A stretch of 64,000 nt of DNA from Eublepharis macularius (taxonomy: Eukaryota > Chordata > Lepidosauria > Squamata > Eublepharidae), in contig NC_072795.1 in assembly GCF_028583425.1 (NCBI RefSeq), positions 68,896,001-68,960,000 of the forward strand, given 5' to 3'. Below are positions 1 to 11,410 of the stretch, piece after piece. The position numbers were made by a program, and so were the translations under genes. The first letter of the stretch is position 1, and the number at the start of each line of letters is the position of its first letter. The notes below the pieces were generated by a model. The model was given only the letters and a program-made list of their open reading frames with translations, was not told where the DNA came from and did no database searches.

Positions 1-1365
1 CCTTCCCCAAAAAAAGAAAGTTATTTGTTTTTATCACAGAGGGATCCAGGTTCTTGGAGAGAGTGATTGGTGGGATATAAGATACCAATGCTCAAGATCA
101 TCCTCTGATAATCATCATCATCAGTTGGCTCCTGGACAGCAAGATGGACTGCAGTGAGTGGTCAAACCACTCTCAATGGAAGCCTCTTTACCAATGATAA
201 AGATTACCCAGAATCCAACATGAAATGAATTGTTTCTTCTAAGGCCAAGGGAAGGAAGCCTGTGGTCCAAGGGGTAACAGACATCTGTTTTGAGATCCTG
301 CCTTGGCCCTGGACTTACAGAATTTCTTACAGTTTATCTATAAAACTGGAATTCTGGCCTATTTTACAAGAAAGTTGCAAGGATAAAGATTAAAAATGGA
401 AAGCCCTTTTCAGAAGTTTATTGATAACAGTTACTGTAACTGGAGGATGGGATTGTTTATAAAGTAAGTGTGTTATAAAACTGGATTCAGCAACTGGCTG
501 GTGCTGTGTTGATACTTCAGATCAACGGGCAGAGTGGCATTATGGCTAGAAATTACCGATTTTATGGTTAACATTATTGTTTGATGTATCTTTTACTGCT
601 TAGCTATTCCTCCATGCTCTATAAATAATCAAGACTATCTTAGGAACAACATGCAAAATTTGTGAAGTTTCATATTCATCCTTGAAAAAGCCCTAAAGCA
701 CTTTAAGCCCTCCTGATACCCAATAAAATTATTTCTTTCCCCAAACATTCTAAGAGGATGGTAGTGAATGGTTCTCTTTGCCTCTTTTAAGAAAACCCAC
801 TTGTATCAGCAAACTGCACTCAAAAGGTCATTTTCTGCAAACTGATACACAGACAGAATGTGAAAACTAAAGCTTCATTTATTTGGCTTTGCAATATTCT
901 GATATTTCAGATGGCTCTTTGTAGTCAAAATGTCAACATGGGATAATCTGCGGCATGGTTAAATTTCATGTCTGCCTACCTAAATTCTTCGTGCAGTGTC
1001 GGCTGGCATAGGAGCCTCCTTGATTGAAAAACTGAGTGGCTACAGAGCATTTTCCTACAGGCTGTAAAAATTCTGGGTTGCAATGGCCCTCAGCACGATG
1101 GCATGATTATACTGAAAACTGCAATAAAAATATCATCTGTATTCAGAGAACAGCACTTGTGGCACTTTGATTTTCCTAGAATTGTACATGCTTTTTGAGA
1201 GGGAAATAATTCCATTTTTTAGCTATTACAGACAAACCGTAAAATGAGAGTCAGAGGCCACGGCTGTGAGAGTTACGGCTTTATGAGAGTTAATCCTGGA
1301 GATAGGACCAACAATAACATCCAATGCTAAGATACATAAGCATCTGCTCTCATTATCTATCACAT

Positions 1366-1557
1366 ATTTATCCTACACTTCCTCTAAGGAGCTCAGGGCA
1401 ACAGAAATAATTTTCCCGTCCTCCATTTTATCTTCACATCTAGACTGCAAAAGTAGGATAGGCTGAAAGAGAGAGTAGCCAGGGTCATCCAGTGCATGTC
1501 ATGGCAAAGGTGAGGTTTGAACTTGGGTCTTCCCAGTTCTAATCCAGCATTCTAACT
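1366..1557 (-). repeat. MIR-like tRNA-derived SINE (degenerate)
   Basis: Read on the minus strand, it starts with a tRNA-like head carrying a B-box-like stretch near 1515-1530. It continues through a MIR/CORE-type middle (checks for decimal-style phrases such as ccagggtcatccagtg on plus) and ends in an L2-like tail at the left. The same layout recurs at 47965-48150. It is an old, diverged copy without clear TSDs. Confidence 0.55.
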
Positions 1558-2889
1558 TGTTTTATGTACTCATGGAAACATTCTTCCATTACCACAGTAG
1601 TTTTAATAACTGTAATAACCAGTGATTTTTTCTTTTTTAAAAAAGATTGTCAGTACTAATAGCATTTGTTGTGTTAGGGGCCCAAGACAACTGGCAAAAA
1701 GAGGGGCTGGTACTGTGTACCACTGCATATAGCCAGAAAAAAGCTCTGGTAACAACTATGCAGCACTTAGCTTATATACTCCTGATTAGAGTAAAAGCAT
1801 ATCTGAGACCTTAGCAATCCATGTTTTGCTGAGGTACGTTATGCTTTGCTTAGATAACCTGACTAAGTCTTCATTGATGGGCAGAGCGCCAGCCTTGCCG
1901 AAAGCAGAAGCATACTTGTGCACAGTAGGGCTGTTCCAGGGGAGTGCTATTCATTTCATCAACGAGGTGGAGAGCTCCCTTTCTTATGCTCCAGAATGGA
2001 CTATCCCTGCTGTCATGCTGACACACGAGAGGAAGCCATGAGAAACAAGCTCCAATGTGTTCCTATAAAACCTCTAGCAAAGCTGTAAAATACACACGCC
2101 TCCCAGCCCTCTTGCACAGCTATTTGATCTCTTTGGTTGGCTCTCTTAACCCCTCCCCCCACTTCTGGCTGTTTGAAATGAGCCCAACACAGCGGATGCA
2201 GCTCCCACGGAAAACGGAGGGAGCCAAATCCAGCATGGGAAATAATGATGCAAGCTACTGACAGTAAAACAGTCACACGTGGCCCAGCATCTTGCAAGAT
2301 CACAGTGCGCCAAGCATAAGACTCCATCAGATGACCCACACCCTGTTCTTTTTCAAAAAGCCATAAAATCACATTCAACACAGCTCCCGTGTTAACCCAC
2401 TGCATGCTGAGCCACTCCTATGAAAGCAGCAATGGGCATACAAGGAGATTTCCCCACACTCATGATCCCATTCCTGACTCAATACTGCATCATTTCTGTG
2501 ATAGGTCCATTCAAACTCACTCCATCAGAGAGGAGAGTGGCCAGTGAATGCAATGTATTGATGAGCTGGCTGATGGGGCTATAAGGCAAGGAGTAGAGCT
2601 GCCATACGTACATTAATGGCAGGAGGAGGAGGATGATAGTGCTTTTTTAATAAGACTCAAAGAAGTTTAGATCAAAAATATAATCATAATTATACATTTA
2701 AAAATTAACACTAAGAACAGAAGCTAAGGTTAATCTCTAAGATGATATCATAATAAATGCTCTCTGAAAAGTTTTAACCAGTTTTCTAACAGCTAACGAC
2801 TGGGAACATTTGTACATTTTACTAGTTTAACAAAACAGGAGCTGCACCAGAAAGTTTGTTGCACAGCATCCATTGAGAAGAGAGGAAGT

Positions 2890-2934
<45 letters not shown>
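2890..2934. repeat. (TAA)n microsatellite
   Basis: About 15 uninterrupted TAA units. The tract abuts the 3' end of a minus-strand SINE tail (2935-3045), so it probably grew from the AT-rich SINE terminus. The copy at 51557-51800 likewise ends in an ATT run. Confidence 0.95.
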
Positions 2935-2935
<1 letters not shown>

Positions 2936-3045
2936 TTCAATTTATTTACCACCCTTCAGGATGACTTAACACCCACTTAGAGCGGTTTACAAAGTATGTT
3001 ATTATTATCCCCACAACAACCCTGTGAGGTGGGAAGACAACAGAC
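2935..3045 (-). repeat. CORE-SINE 3' part with L2-type tail
   Basis: On the minus strand this shows the cacctcacagggttgttgtgg-like segment, then a run encoding 'tttgtaaaccgctctaagtgg' type sequence and the 'ccaccc..aataaat' L2-like end. It matches the 3' halves of the copies at 24375-24590 and 51557-51800, so it is a 5'-truncated member of that family. Confidence 0.75.
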
Positions 3046-5388
3046 AGTGGGAGACAGGACAGGCAGAAAGGACATAGTACTGCACTGTTCCTTCACTACG
3101 AAGGGGAAAGAATCTCATGACACCGTATTTCTATAAAGAGCGCATTCTTGACAGACAAGCAGATTTTGAACCTCAGAGCGTATTAGTTTTATGGGATTCC
3201 TATTTAAAAAATCCTTAGAGAATTTATTTTTGAAAGATGCAGCCAGATGGCGATCCTTTCTCCTATATTCCTGGGAATTAATTATATTGCTCCAATACAG
3301 CAAACAAGATAACGTGCTGCACTGCCCTTTGGATCCAATATGTACATCAATAAAATAGTTTGCCTTTTTTGAGGTTTTTGGAGTGCTGATAGTGTATTGT
3401 GTTGTGGCATACATGTTTTCAATGATGGTGCAAAGCTGGCAACTGTGTAAAGGAAGGATAGTTTTTTTTAAAAAAAGAAGAAATAAATATGCTTAAATAG
3501 CATACAGATTGCTAAGCGTGGCTGCCTGTCATTAAGCCCTTTTTTTGTGAATGCTGCCGTACTCTGTGTGCCAATGGTGCTTCAAGTCAACTCAGAGAAC
3601 AAAGGCACCTAAAGTGCCCAGGGACAACAGGATTAAAAGAGGGTGGGAAGATGGGGAGGGTTTGCTTTCCTGCAATGTTTTCTAGTGAGAAACGGAGAGG
3701 GACACATGTTGCTCAACAGCCATTTTCCATTGGTGTTAGCCCCCCTTCTCCTGCCACTTATCAATGGGACCTTTCAAGACTCTTTCTCCCTTGATTGGAG
3801 ACATCATTTCCTGTGCAATACACTAACCCCATTGATAATTTTAGCTTGATGGGAACTTTTCAAATCTAACAGGAAAGTCCAGGAGACTTACAAGAACACA
3901 GACAAGGGGGGGAATAGCTGGAGTTTAACAAATAAAGAAAACTGCTTGGGATTTAGAGTTGTTCTATAGAGGCCAATGACTTTTTAAAAATAGTTGTTAT
4001 GTATAAACATCAGATGCAGAAGAATCAAGAATTTCTTCTCCACATAGGACAATGGAAGTTAACATGATGAAATTAGCCTATGCAACTTTATGCAAGTTCA
4101 AGCTACCCAAATAAGAAACTGTTCATGAGTCATAAAGCTAGCTGCCGTAACACACATTTATTAGAGATGCCAGTGGAGTAAGCTGTCCATACACTAAAGT
4201 AGATGGAATTGCTGGGTTTCCGGCTTTGGACAGCTGCTTGCAAATGAACACTGCTTACTGGATTGTCAATCTTTTTTTTAAGAGCTGGTATTAATCTTCT
4301 CCTTGAAAGCTTCTAGTGAAACAGATTTGATGTTGTCTGCCTTTAAAGCTCGCATCCATCTACGTAAGCAACTGCAGCTACTGTGAATTCTGAACAGCCA
4401 TAGCTCTATGCCACAAGCTTCTGACAGACATCAAAGTTTCCCCCAAAGTATAATCAAGCCAACTGTATACTGCTAGCAATCCATCACTTCTTTCTCATGA
4501 CTCACATCTTAGTTATTTCCTGTTTCCAATGAGAGAAGTAGCTTCAGTGACCAGATTAGAACACATTGCCATCGATTTCACCAATGACAAGTAGTCCCTT
4601 TCACACAAAAGCTGCTGCCATTAGGAAGGAAATTTTACATTGCATGAGAGGGAACTTCCTGCGCCAGTGGTCCACCTCCTCCGTGACGATGCAAAGCTTG
4701 TAGTGCTATCCGAAATAGGGTTCCGACATACAACACATGGCGACAGGAAACGTGTTCCCAGCAACTACATTTAAGAGGACGGCTGCATAAATAGCACACG
4801 GATAGCAAAGCAGGGTTCCTTCAACCGTGTCTGAGAAATGCAAATGCAAAAATTGGAAATACATGGCTTCTCAGTTCCTTGTCATTTCCTCTAGCTAGCA
4901 GCAGTTTAGGAGACTATGAACCAAAGATTACTATGGGGTGGGGACTATTACCACTTGCCCAAAGCTGACAAACTTTGAGGTGGGCTTAAACTGACAAGAA
5001 TATCCAGTACAAAGAAGGGAAATTGCAGGGAAGCTGGAAGGGATAAAATTATAATAGAACCACAAGCAAGGAAAAGGCCAACCTACAAGACAGAAAAGCT
5101 CCTGGAATCCAAACAACTGTCAAGAAGGAACTACTCAGCAAGAAAGGCCATAGAGAAACACGCAAGGATATGACATGTCCCCTCGCCCCCCACACATACC
5201 AAGATAGCTTCCCTTTCCCCAGTTCATTTGCCATTCCATCTCCTGAACATCCTGGATGTAAAATCTGCAACCTCTTTAGAAGGCATTACAATTAAGCCCA
5301 GTATTAATGAATAGTGCGTTAGGCAATGCAAGAAATCAAGAACATACACCCTTCCCCTACAGCAGTAACCGGAAAACAAGTCAGTTAC

Positions 5389-5469
5389 CTGGAGATCAAA
5401 GAACTTGCTGTATCTGCGGTAGATAGTCTGGCAAGTTGAGTCTGACCATGTTACTTTTATGATATACAC
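5389..5469 (-). CDS. SH3PXD2A: SH3PXD2A (TKS5) coding exon 2, PX domain
   Basis: An 81 bp exon (27 codons) lies between a strong acceptor (pyrimidine tract ctctttactttgtctttgcag) and a donor (CAG|gtaact). Its translation begins [10 protein letters not shown] and ends [10 protein letters not shown], which is the PX-domain strand/loop of TKS5. Joined to exon 1 it covers residues 25-51. Arginine 42, one of the basic residues known in TKS5 to bind phosphoinositide headgroups, falls on the first R of RRYSKF. Both splice junctions are phase 0. TKS5 is a Src-substrate scaffold with one PX and five SH3 domains that organises podosomes and invadopodia. A SH3PXD2B paralogue is less likely because exon 1 reads VVDVEKRRNPSKHY and this exon reads TWSDST, both TKS5-like. 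Confidence 0.95.
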
Positions 5470-6176
5470 CTGCAAAGACAAAGTAAAGAGGTGTTACTTA
5501 TTGCATCGTTTTGATACCTAAAACATTTGCTGTTGTTCACAGGCAAAGTTAAGATCTGTTTCTTGTAAGGATGGCTTCAAACTTTGGAATACATTTTGAT
5601 AATCTAACTTCAATCATGCTTACAAAGACATGATACTAACAAATGTATAGCCAAAATTCAGGCAGGCACAGAGGAAGGAGCCCACTAAGAGCTTAGGAAG
5701 ATTCAATCACTACTTAAGAACTGTCTTGCAGGACTGAGTTCAAAAGTCCAGCATTCTGTCTCCACAGGTGCCCCTAAGAATCTCACAAACTAATTGAAAT
5801 AGACGCCTGCCGATGTCCACCCTCAGTACTTCAGCATTAGACTACCTCTTTACGCAAGCTCCCACACTGTTCATAAAGAGCTTGTGTGCACACAGTTTGT
5901 AGCACTGGCCCTTTATCGAGTCACAGTGAATACATCTAAGGAGAGGGAAGGGGGGAGGGGCCAGAAGACAAAAGTAGGCAGGATCCTACCCATTGTTCAA
6001 ACCACATTAACCATATGTCAAGATAATGTGTACAGTCCTTTGGTGAGCCGTTTTCAGATATCAGAACCCACATGTGGAGCACTGCTACACAAAAACATTT
6101 CTCAACAGTTTCTATGTGGTAGACATAAAGCCTGAATCATTCCTTGGACATCAGCTGAAAAAACAATGGGCTTTAT

Positions 6177-6348
<172 letters not shown>

Positions 6349-6599
6349 CAGTGGTCTGCCAGTATGCCAGGGATCATATTTTAAAGGCTATCAGCTGATT
6401 AAATCTGCATCTTTTTAACAGAATAAATCAAAGAGGTATTACTGTAAACATTTCTATAGGAACAGATGCTCTGCCAGTTTAACATCAAAACAATAAAAAT
6501 TCTAGTATAAGATAAAGAGTGTATTTTTCATTCATGGTCAGCAATACGCAAACACAATTGTGTAGGCTTGACCCCATCAATACATCAATTTCTGTAATC

Positions 6600-7930
6600 T
6601 CCAATGCCTAGTGGAAAGCTTTGCCCTTACAGAAATTGCCCAATTTGTACAACATCTTTCTTAAACCGATGCATGTTAAGGACACCAGCACCATGTTATC
6701 TGCATATTGGAGAATCAATACTTTCCAGTCTCTCAAGGATGGTGGAAAGAACTCAGAGACTGACAGACTTGGAACTATGTTAAATACAGACTGACGAGCA
6801 AAGGGTCCAAAATGCACCTGCTTATGATTTCCTCTGTTAAAGAGCCTGTGGGCCCTACCCTAACACTAGCAGATATATTGGAATGAAAGTTCCAAATCAG
6901 TAACAATAGGCATTTATCGATATTAGTACTTGCTAGTTTCACTCACAGTTGGTTCTGAGCTACTGAGTCGAAGGCAGCAGTTAGATCCACATATTTGCGA
7001 ACACGGCCTTGGTGAGGCCTTAATACTCTGTTGAGCCAGCTGGTAAAGAGTCAGGCAGTGAGCAACAGTGCCTCCCCCTTTCCTGATCTGTGCTTGCTGA
7101 GGATGGATATTGTTATTGGAGGTCTACCAGTCCTCCAATTTGTGCAGCAAAAATCTGCCATACAGCTTGGAGGATATGTCCAGCAAGTTAATTGGTCAAT
7201 AATCCTGGGGGGGTCAATCTGTAGCCATTTTTAAATACTGGGACTACGATACTTACCCTGAGGGCAAAAAACCCCCCCAGTTAAATTGATCTGGCTAAAC
7301 TACTTGGTTAAGACGGGCACCCACCAGTCAGGAAAGGATTTAAACTCAGAAGGGATCAGGTTCTCGTCAGGGGATTTACCAGAGGAGAGGGAAGATACGA
7401 GGCCTCTTATTTCAGACAATGTAATGGGAGGCCATTGTGGTGAGGCAGACAGATCTAGAAGTCCCCACTGTCTCATTCTCCCAAATTGGGGGGAGGGCTG
7501 AATATCTGGCTGCAGTGAGCATGCCAGTCTTTTGCTGAGATCTGAACCTCCAATAAAGGGGGGCAGGATCTGTCTAAGACAAAGGAAAAGAATTCCCAGA
7601 ACAGGGGCTCCCTCTTTTCCTGGGCTGTCGGACCTAGTTTCTACCATTACAATTCAGCAAGATCAAACTTCTTCTGCCTAAGAAGCTTTCTATAAGCTGA
7701 TCACAAAGAGATGAGAAGACTGATAGATGTTCCTTTCTTATGGTGACGAATCTGACAAATATAATATACTAGCTCTTTCCTGGTAGTTCGACATTTCTGT
7801 TCAAACTATCCTCTGCCAAAATGGGTTATAATTTTAGGGGGCCTATTGATAGAGAGCAGAGGTTTAGGGAGTTAGGTTATGCCTTCAAAACACTTGATGG
7901 TATCAGAGTCATCCTGCATTAATTAGTTCT
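6600..7930 (-). mobile_element. Degenerate non-LTR retrotransposon (RT region), clade unresolved
   Basis: Minus-strand frames show pieces of a reverse transcriptase in the right order. PPITLSEIRGLVSSLSSGKS (about 7370-7450) resembles the start of the RT domain. Motif A reads VDLTAAFDSV at 6958-6996, and motif C reads LQYADNMVLVS near 6680-6710, so the catalytic YADD is altered to YADN. Frameshifts separate the pieces. The protein style (YADxMVLVS, then GLRKML..L.NFC) is like R4/Dong- or related reptile LINEs, but I cannot place the clade. The 3' portion of possibly the same family is seen at 29610-30460. Confidence 0.7.
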
Positions 7931-8099
7931 CGGCACAAAGACTAGAGGTCATCTTTCACTAGAGACTGAGATAAACTCAAGTGGAGCTGTGTGAACCACT
8001 TGATTCGCCTTACCCAAGACTGAGATCCCACTAGGGGATCCTGGGCAGGATGAAGCAAGATGCTGCCCCCGAACTGGAGCAAAAGCTTAATGGGCAGTA

Positions 8100-8143
8100 T
8101 TTATTTATCTATCTGAAGCATTCGTTTATTTATCTGAAGCATT
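8100..8143. repeat. Short tandem duplication (~22 bp x2)
   Basis: Two adjacent units share the core tttat(c/t)tatctgaagcatt. It looks like a simple local duplication. No element boundary is visible. Confidence 0.7.
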
Positions 8144-8885
8144 ACTATAGGGCTGCTTTTCTTTCAGAATGGAACCTGAGACAACACTTACCTCTAAAAT
8201 GGCACCTGCCTCCTGCTGTTTTTATAAAATTGTAGTAACCAGCCATTAAAAAAATCTAGAGCATTGTACATCTAAGGGCTTATTTTTAAATCAAAATGTT
8301 TTAATAATTTAATCTAATTGATTACCAAATCACTGCAATTCCAGATTCTTTTTCTTTCTGTCTGCAAAGTCCTAAATGGTCAGTGAATGATCACAGAGTT
8401 ATCTCAGATAAAGGTCAGTGCTACTGAAAACTGACCTGCTGTAACCTCAGAGAGACTTTTGGTTTTCCAAGAGATAAGAACTTGGAAAGAAGAAAACAAA
8501 AAGCATGGCATGTAGAGGACAGACGTTAATTTCTCAGCTGAAGCTGTGATGTTTAGCTGCAGAGATTCACACTCCTCTGAGACTATGCAAATGCAGTTCT
8601 GTCTTTCAGAGATTACTGTAAGATAAGCAGTGCCTCCCCTCAGTTCCCCCAGACAAGGCAGTTGCTTTCAGGTTTGTAAACATAAGGCAGGTACATATCT
8701 TCAGCTGAAGGTGACACCCCACCCCACCCCACACACACCATATACTTTTTTCCTTTCTCTCTTTTCAGTATATTTACATTATAAGTAGTGGGAAACTCCT
8801 TCCTAATTCAATGCATGGTGACAGTCTTCCACCTTTTGAAAACTAAAACCAGTTACTGTACCAAAAACAAAGGGAAAGGAATGGC

Positions 8886-8942
8886 AATTTTTCCTTAATT
8901 TTTCCTTAAGATTAATTTTTCCTTAAATTAATCTTCATTTTC
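8886..8942. repeat. AT-rich short tandem repeat (aatttttccttaa type)
   Basis: Three to four imperfect copies of a 13-17 bp unit containing tttttccttaa. No gene overlaps it. Confidence 0.7.
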
Positions 8943-9149
8943 CTTCATTTTATTGGAGGTCTTATTTTATTGTCACTCATGTATTTTGCAACATTTCACC
9001 AGTCTTCTAGAAGTAACAGCCTAGCTGTTAATGTTTTACAATGCAAACATTGCCACCATTTTAAAAGCATCACTTCTGCAAAACTTTAAAACAACTCTTC
9101 ACTTACCATTTTTTTACTCTAGTACCAAATAATTACAATCTGATACACT

Positions 9150-9245
9150 TTTATCCTACTTTTTATTCTTCAAGGAGTTCAGGGCAGGATATATGGTTCT
9201 CAAGTTTTCATTTTATCTTCACAATCGTGAGGTAAGTAGTTGGGG
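9150..9245 (-). repeat. MIR/L2-type fragment
   Basis: Contains the pattern caaggagttcagggcagg...ttttatcttcacaatcgtgaggtaagtag, the antisense form of a MIR/CORE middle and L2-like tail. Short and diverged. Confidence 0.45.
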
Positions 9246-10244
9246 AGGGGAGTAATATACACTGGGGCTGCAGTGCTGGGAAAAAACTTGCTTACATCTT
9301 CCAGCTTTGCTGTTTCCCAGTAAGAAATGCCCCCTCAGGCTGTTTTGAGGGGTGGGGAAAGATAGGAATAATATGAAATATCTTTTTAAAGCAGCCTGGG
9401 AAGGGGCATTTCCAGTCAGGGAGATGGAGGGGCACAGAGACTTAATTCTCCCATTGTAATCTCAGTCTATATCAATTCACCACCCCTGTTCAGTGGCAAC
9501 TTTTTGCAGCATCATGTCTAGCTTGGCCGTAGCTTGGACCTTATTAACTCTTTGTCAATAGCAAGAATGAATGTTGTTGTATACCCCTACCACTTCGGTG
9601 CCTGAAGAGGACTCTAAACCAGATGCAGTCCTAAGTAGTTCATAAGCTAAGTTACAGCCTAGTTCAAGTCGGAGTTTCCCTGAGCATTTTTCTTGTACAT
9701 CTTCAAATTCCTGCTCAGTTCCAGAAAAGCTATCTAGCACCAATGGCACCAGACATTTTAACAAAAGGTCAAATACTCTGTTTGGCTAAGTCAATCATAT
9801 TCATCAATTTTGTTATGCATTCAGCATGTCAGCAATCCTTTGTCAGGGCTATTTAAATTAGTGCTGGAGTTTATGATTAATGAAACCACAGAGGATATTA
9901 ACTCCAGGGGGCAGATAAGAAAAATGAGGTGCCTGGGACCTTTTGTTCAAGAAAATGCAATTATGAAACGGAGAACATATAATAAAGAGAGTAATGTTGT
10001 AGATGCTGGGAAGTGACAATTTAAAATGTTACTTCATTTTTAAATGTCATGATTACAGAACTAGAAACACTGCGGTGAGTAGGGCACTAATCTATCTAGA
10101 AAAGTAGTATATATGCACAGTTGTTATTGTTATTTAGAATCCCACCTCATGTCATGTAAGAACTAAGTCTGTACATGTACTGATTTTATCTCAAGAGATT
10201 TCTATGTTGAATTACCTCATAAATTTTCAACCCCTAACTTCACC

Positions 10245-10460
10245 TGGCTGTGACCTTGATAGCCCAGATGAGCCTGATCTCATCAGCTCTCGGAAGCTAA
10301 GCAGGGTCGGCCTTGGTTAGTAATTCGATGGGAAACCTCCAGTGAAGATCATGGCTGCAGAAGCAGGCAATGGTAAACCACATCTGTTAGTCTCTTGCCA
10401 TGAAAACCCCACCAGGGGTTGCCATAAATCAGGTATGACTTGATGGCAATCTCCAACACC
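10245..10460 (+). repeat. 5S rRNA-derived SINE with BovB-type tail (copy 1)
   Basis: The head keeps long 5S rRNA stretches (gatctcatcagctctcggaa, gctaagcagggtcgg, ttggttagtaattcgatggg), covering the internal A box, intermediate element and C box that recruit TFIIIA/Pol III. The rest (aggcaatggtaaaccac, tgaaaacccca, ggggttgccataaatcag, atgacttgatggca) is the squamate BovB-related tail. This matches the 5S-Sauria SINE type known from lizards. It is the best-preserved 5S head in the window. Confidence 0.9.
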
Positions 10461-11029
10461 AATTTCATCTGACCTTTCCCCTCAGAAATAAATAAAATAG
10501 TACGTTACTTTTGAATTTTAAAAATGCCTCTGGTGCAATTTCTGCTGTTTAAGGACAAAAAAAAAGGAAAAGAGGAGGGAATGTCATAATTACAAATATA
10601 GGGTCCACAAAAGTGGTTGCATTAGAAACTGGCTTGTCAGCTGGCTAAATATTTTTAATTAGCAGCCTTACAAATCTTTGTGTGATGTATCAAATACAGT
10701 AAAATATTTTATTACCAGATAATACTACATTTCCCTTTTTGCTGTCTTCAAAGGGCAACAAGACAAATGAATTATCTTGTACAATAATGTATCCAGTTAA
10801 AGGGCCACTGGGTGGCTTATTATCAAAATAATTATTTTCTCTGGAAAACATCCCATCTTTGACACAGATCCAGAGGGTAACCTGCCATCATGTCCTGATG
10901 TCAGATTCCTCTAGTTTGAAGAAGATCCCTTGTTTTCTACATTAAAAGGGAAACACAACAGATAATCCTGCATGTCTGCAGCAGTGAAAACACACAAATA
11001 AATATGAAGAAACAATATTTAATTATTTA

Positions 11030-11410
11030 CAGTACAAGAAGAGCCCTGCCAGATGAGGGGAAAAGTCCATCTAATTCAGAAACTTTTCCCCCACAGTGCC
11101 CAACCACATATATCAAAGAGTTCCAAAAACAGGTTAAGAAGGCAGAAGTGCCACCCCACATCCTCTCAACAACTGGTAATCAGCAGCATACTCTGGTTAC
11201 CCATCAGTTGCTGAGGGGCTGTGGGAACAGAGATTTTCATCAACCACCATGGCTAATAGCCCTTGATACAACTATCCTTCATGAATCCGTCTAATCTTCT
11301 TTAAAAGCATCTAAGCTAGTGGCCATCAGCACATCTTTGTAGCTCCATATATCATTTTGTATTCTCTGAAGAAGTACCTTCCTTTACGTATTGTGATTGT
11401 AAATCTTCTC
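11030..11410 (-). mobile_element. CR1 LINE 3' end fragment
   Basis: On plus it reads as the complement of a CR1 3' UTR and C-terminal ORF2. It begins tacaagaagagccctgccag, the degraded analogue of the aagaacataagaa...gccatgttggatcagg end seen at 55950. Later come 'gaatccgtctaatcttctttaaaagcat' and 'gaagaagtaccttcctttacg', which parallel the tail of the CR1 copy at 55949-57550. No open frame remains. Confidence 0.7.

Larger units (their letters stand above)
1..5388 (-). other. SH3PXD2A: SH3PXD2A intron 2, 3' part missing (runs off left edge)
   Basis: This sequence lies downstream, in gene direction, of the exon 2 donor (CAG|gtaact on the minus strand). I looked for the next PX-domain exon and did not find it, so it is inferred to lie beyond the left edge. 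Within the stretch I recognise a MIR-like SINE (1366-1557), a TAA microsatellite (2890-2934) and an L2/CORE-SINE tail (2935-3045). In 1-1365, 1558-2889 and 3046-5388 I see no recognisable gene, RNA or repeat. Short open frames there have no splice context or family resemblance. Confidence 0.75.
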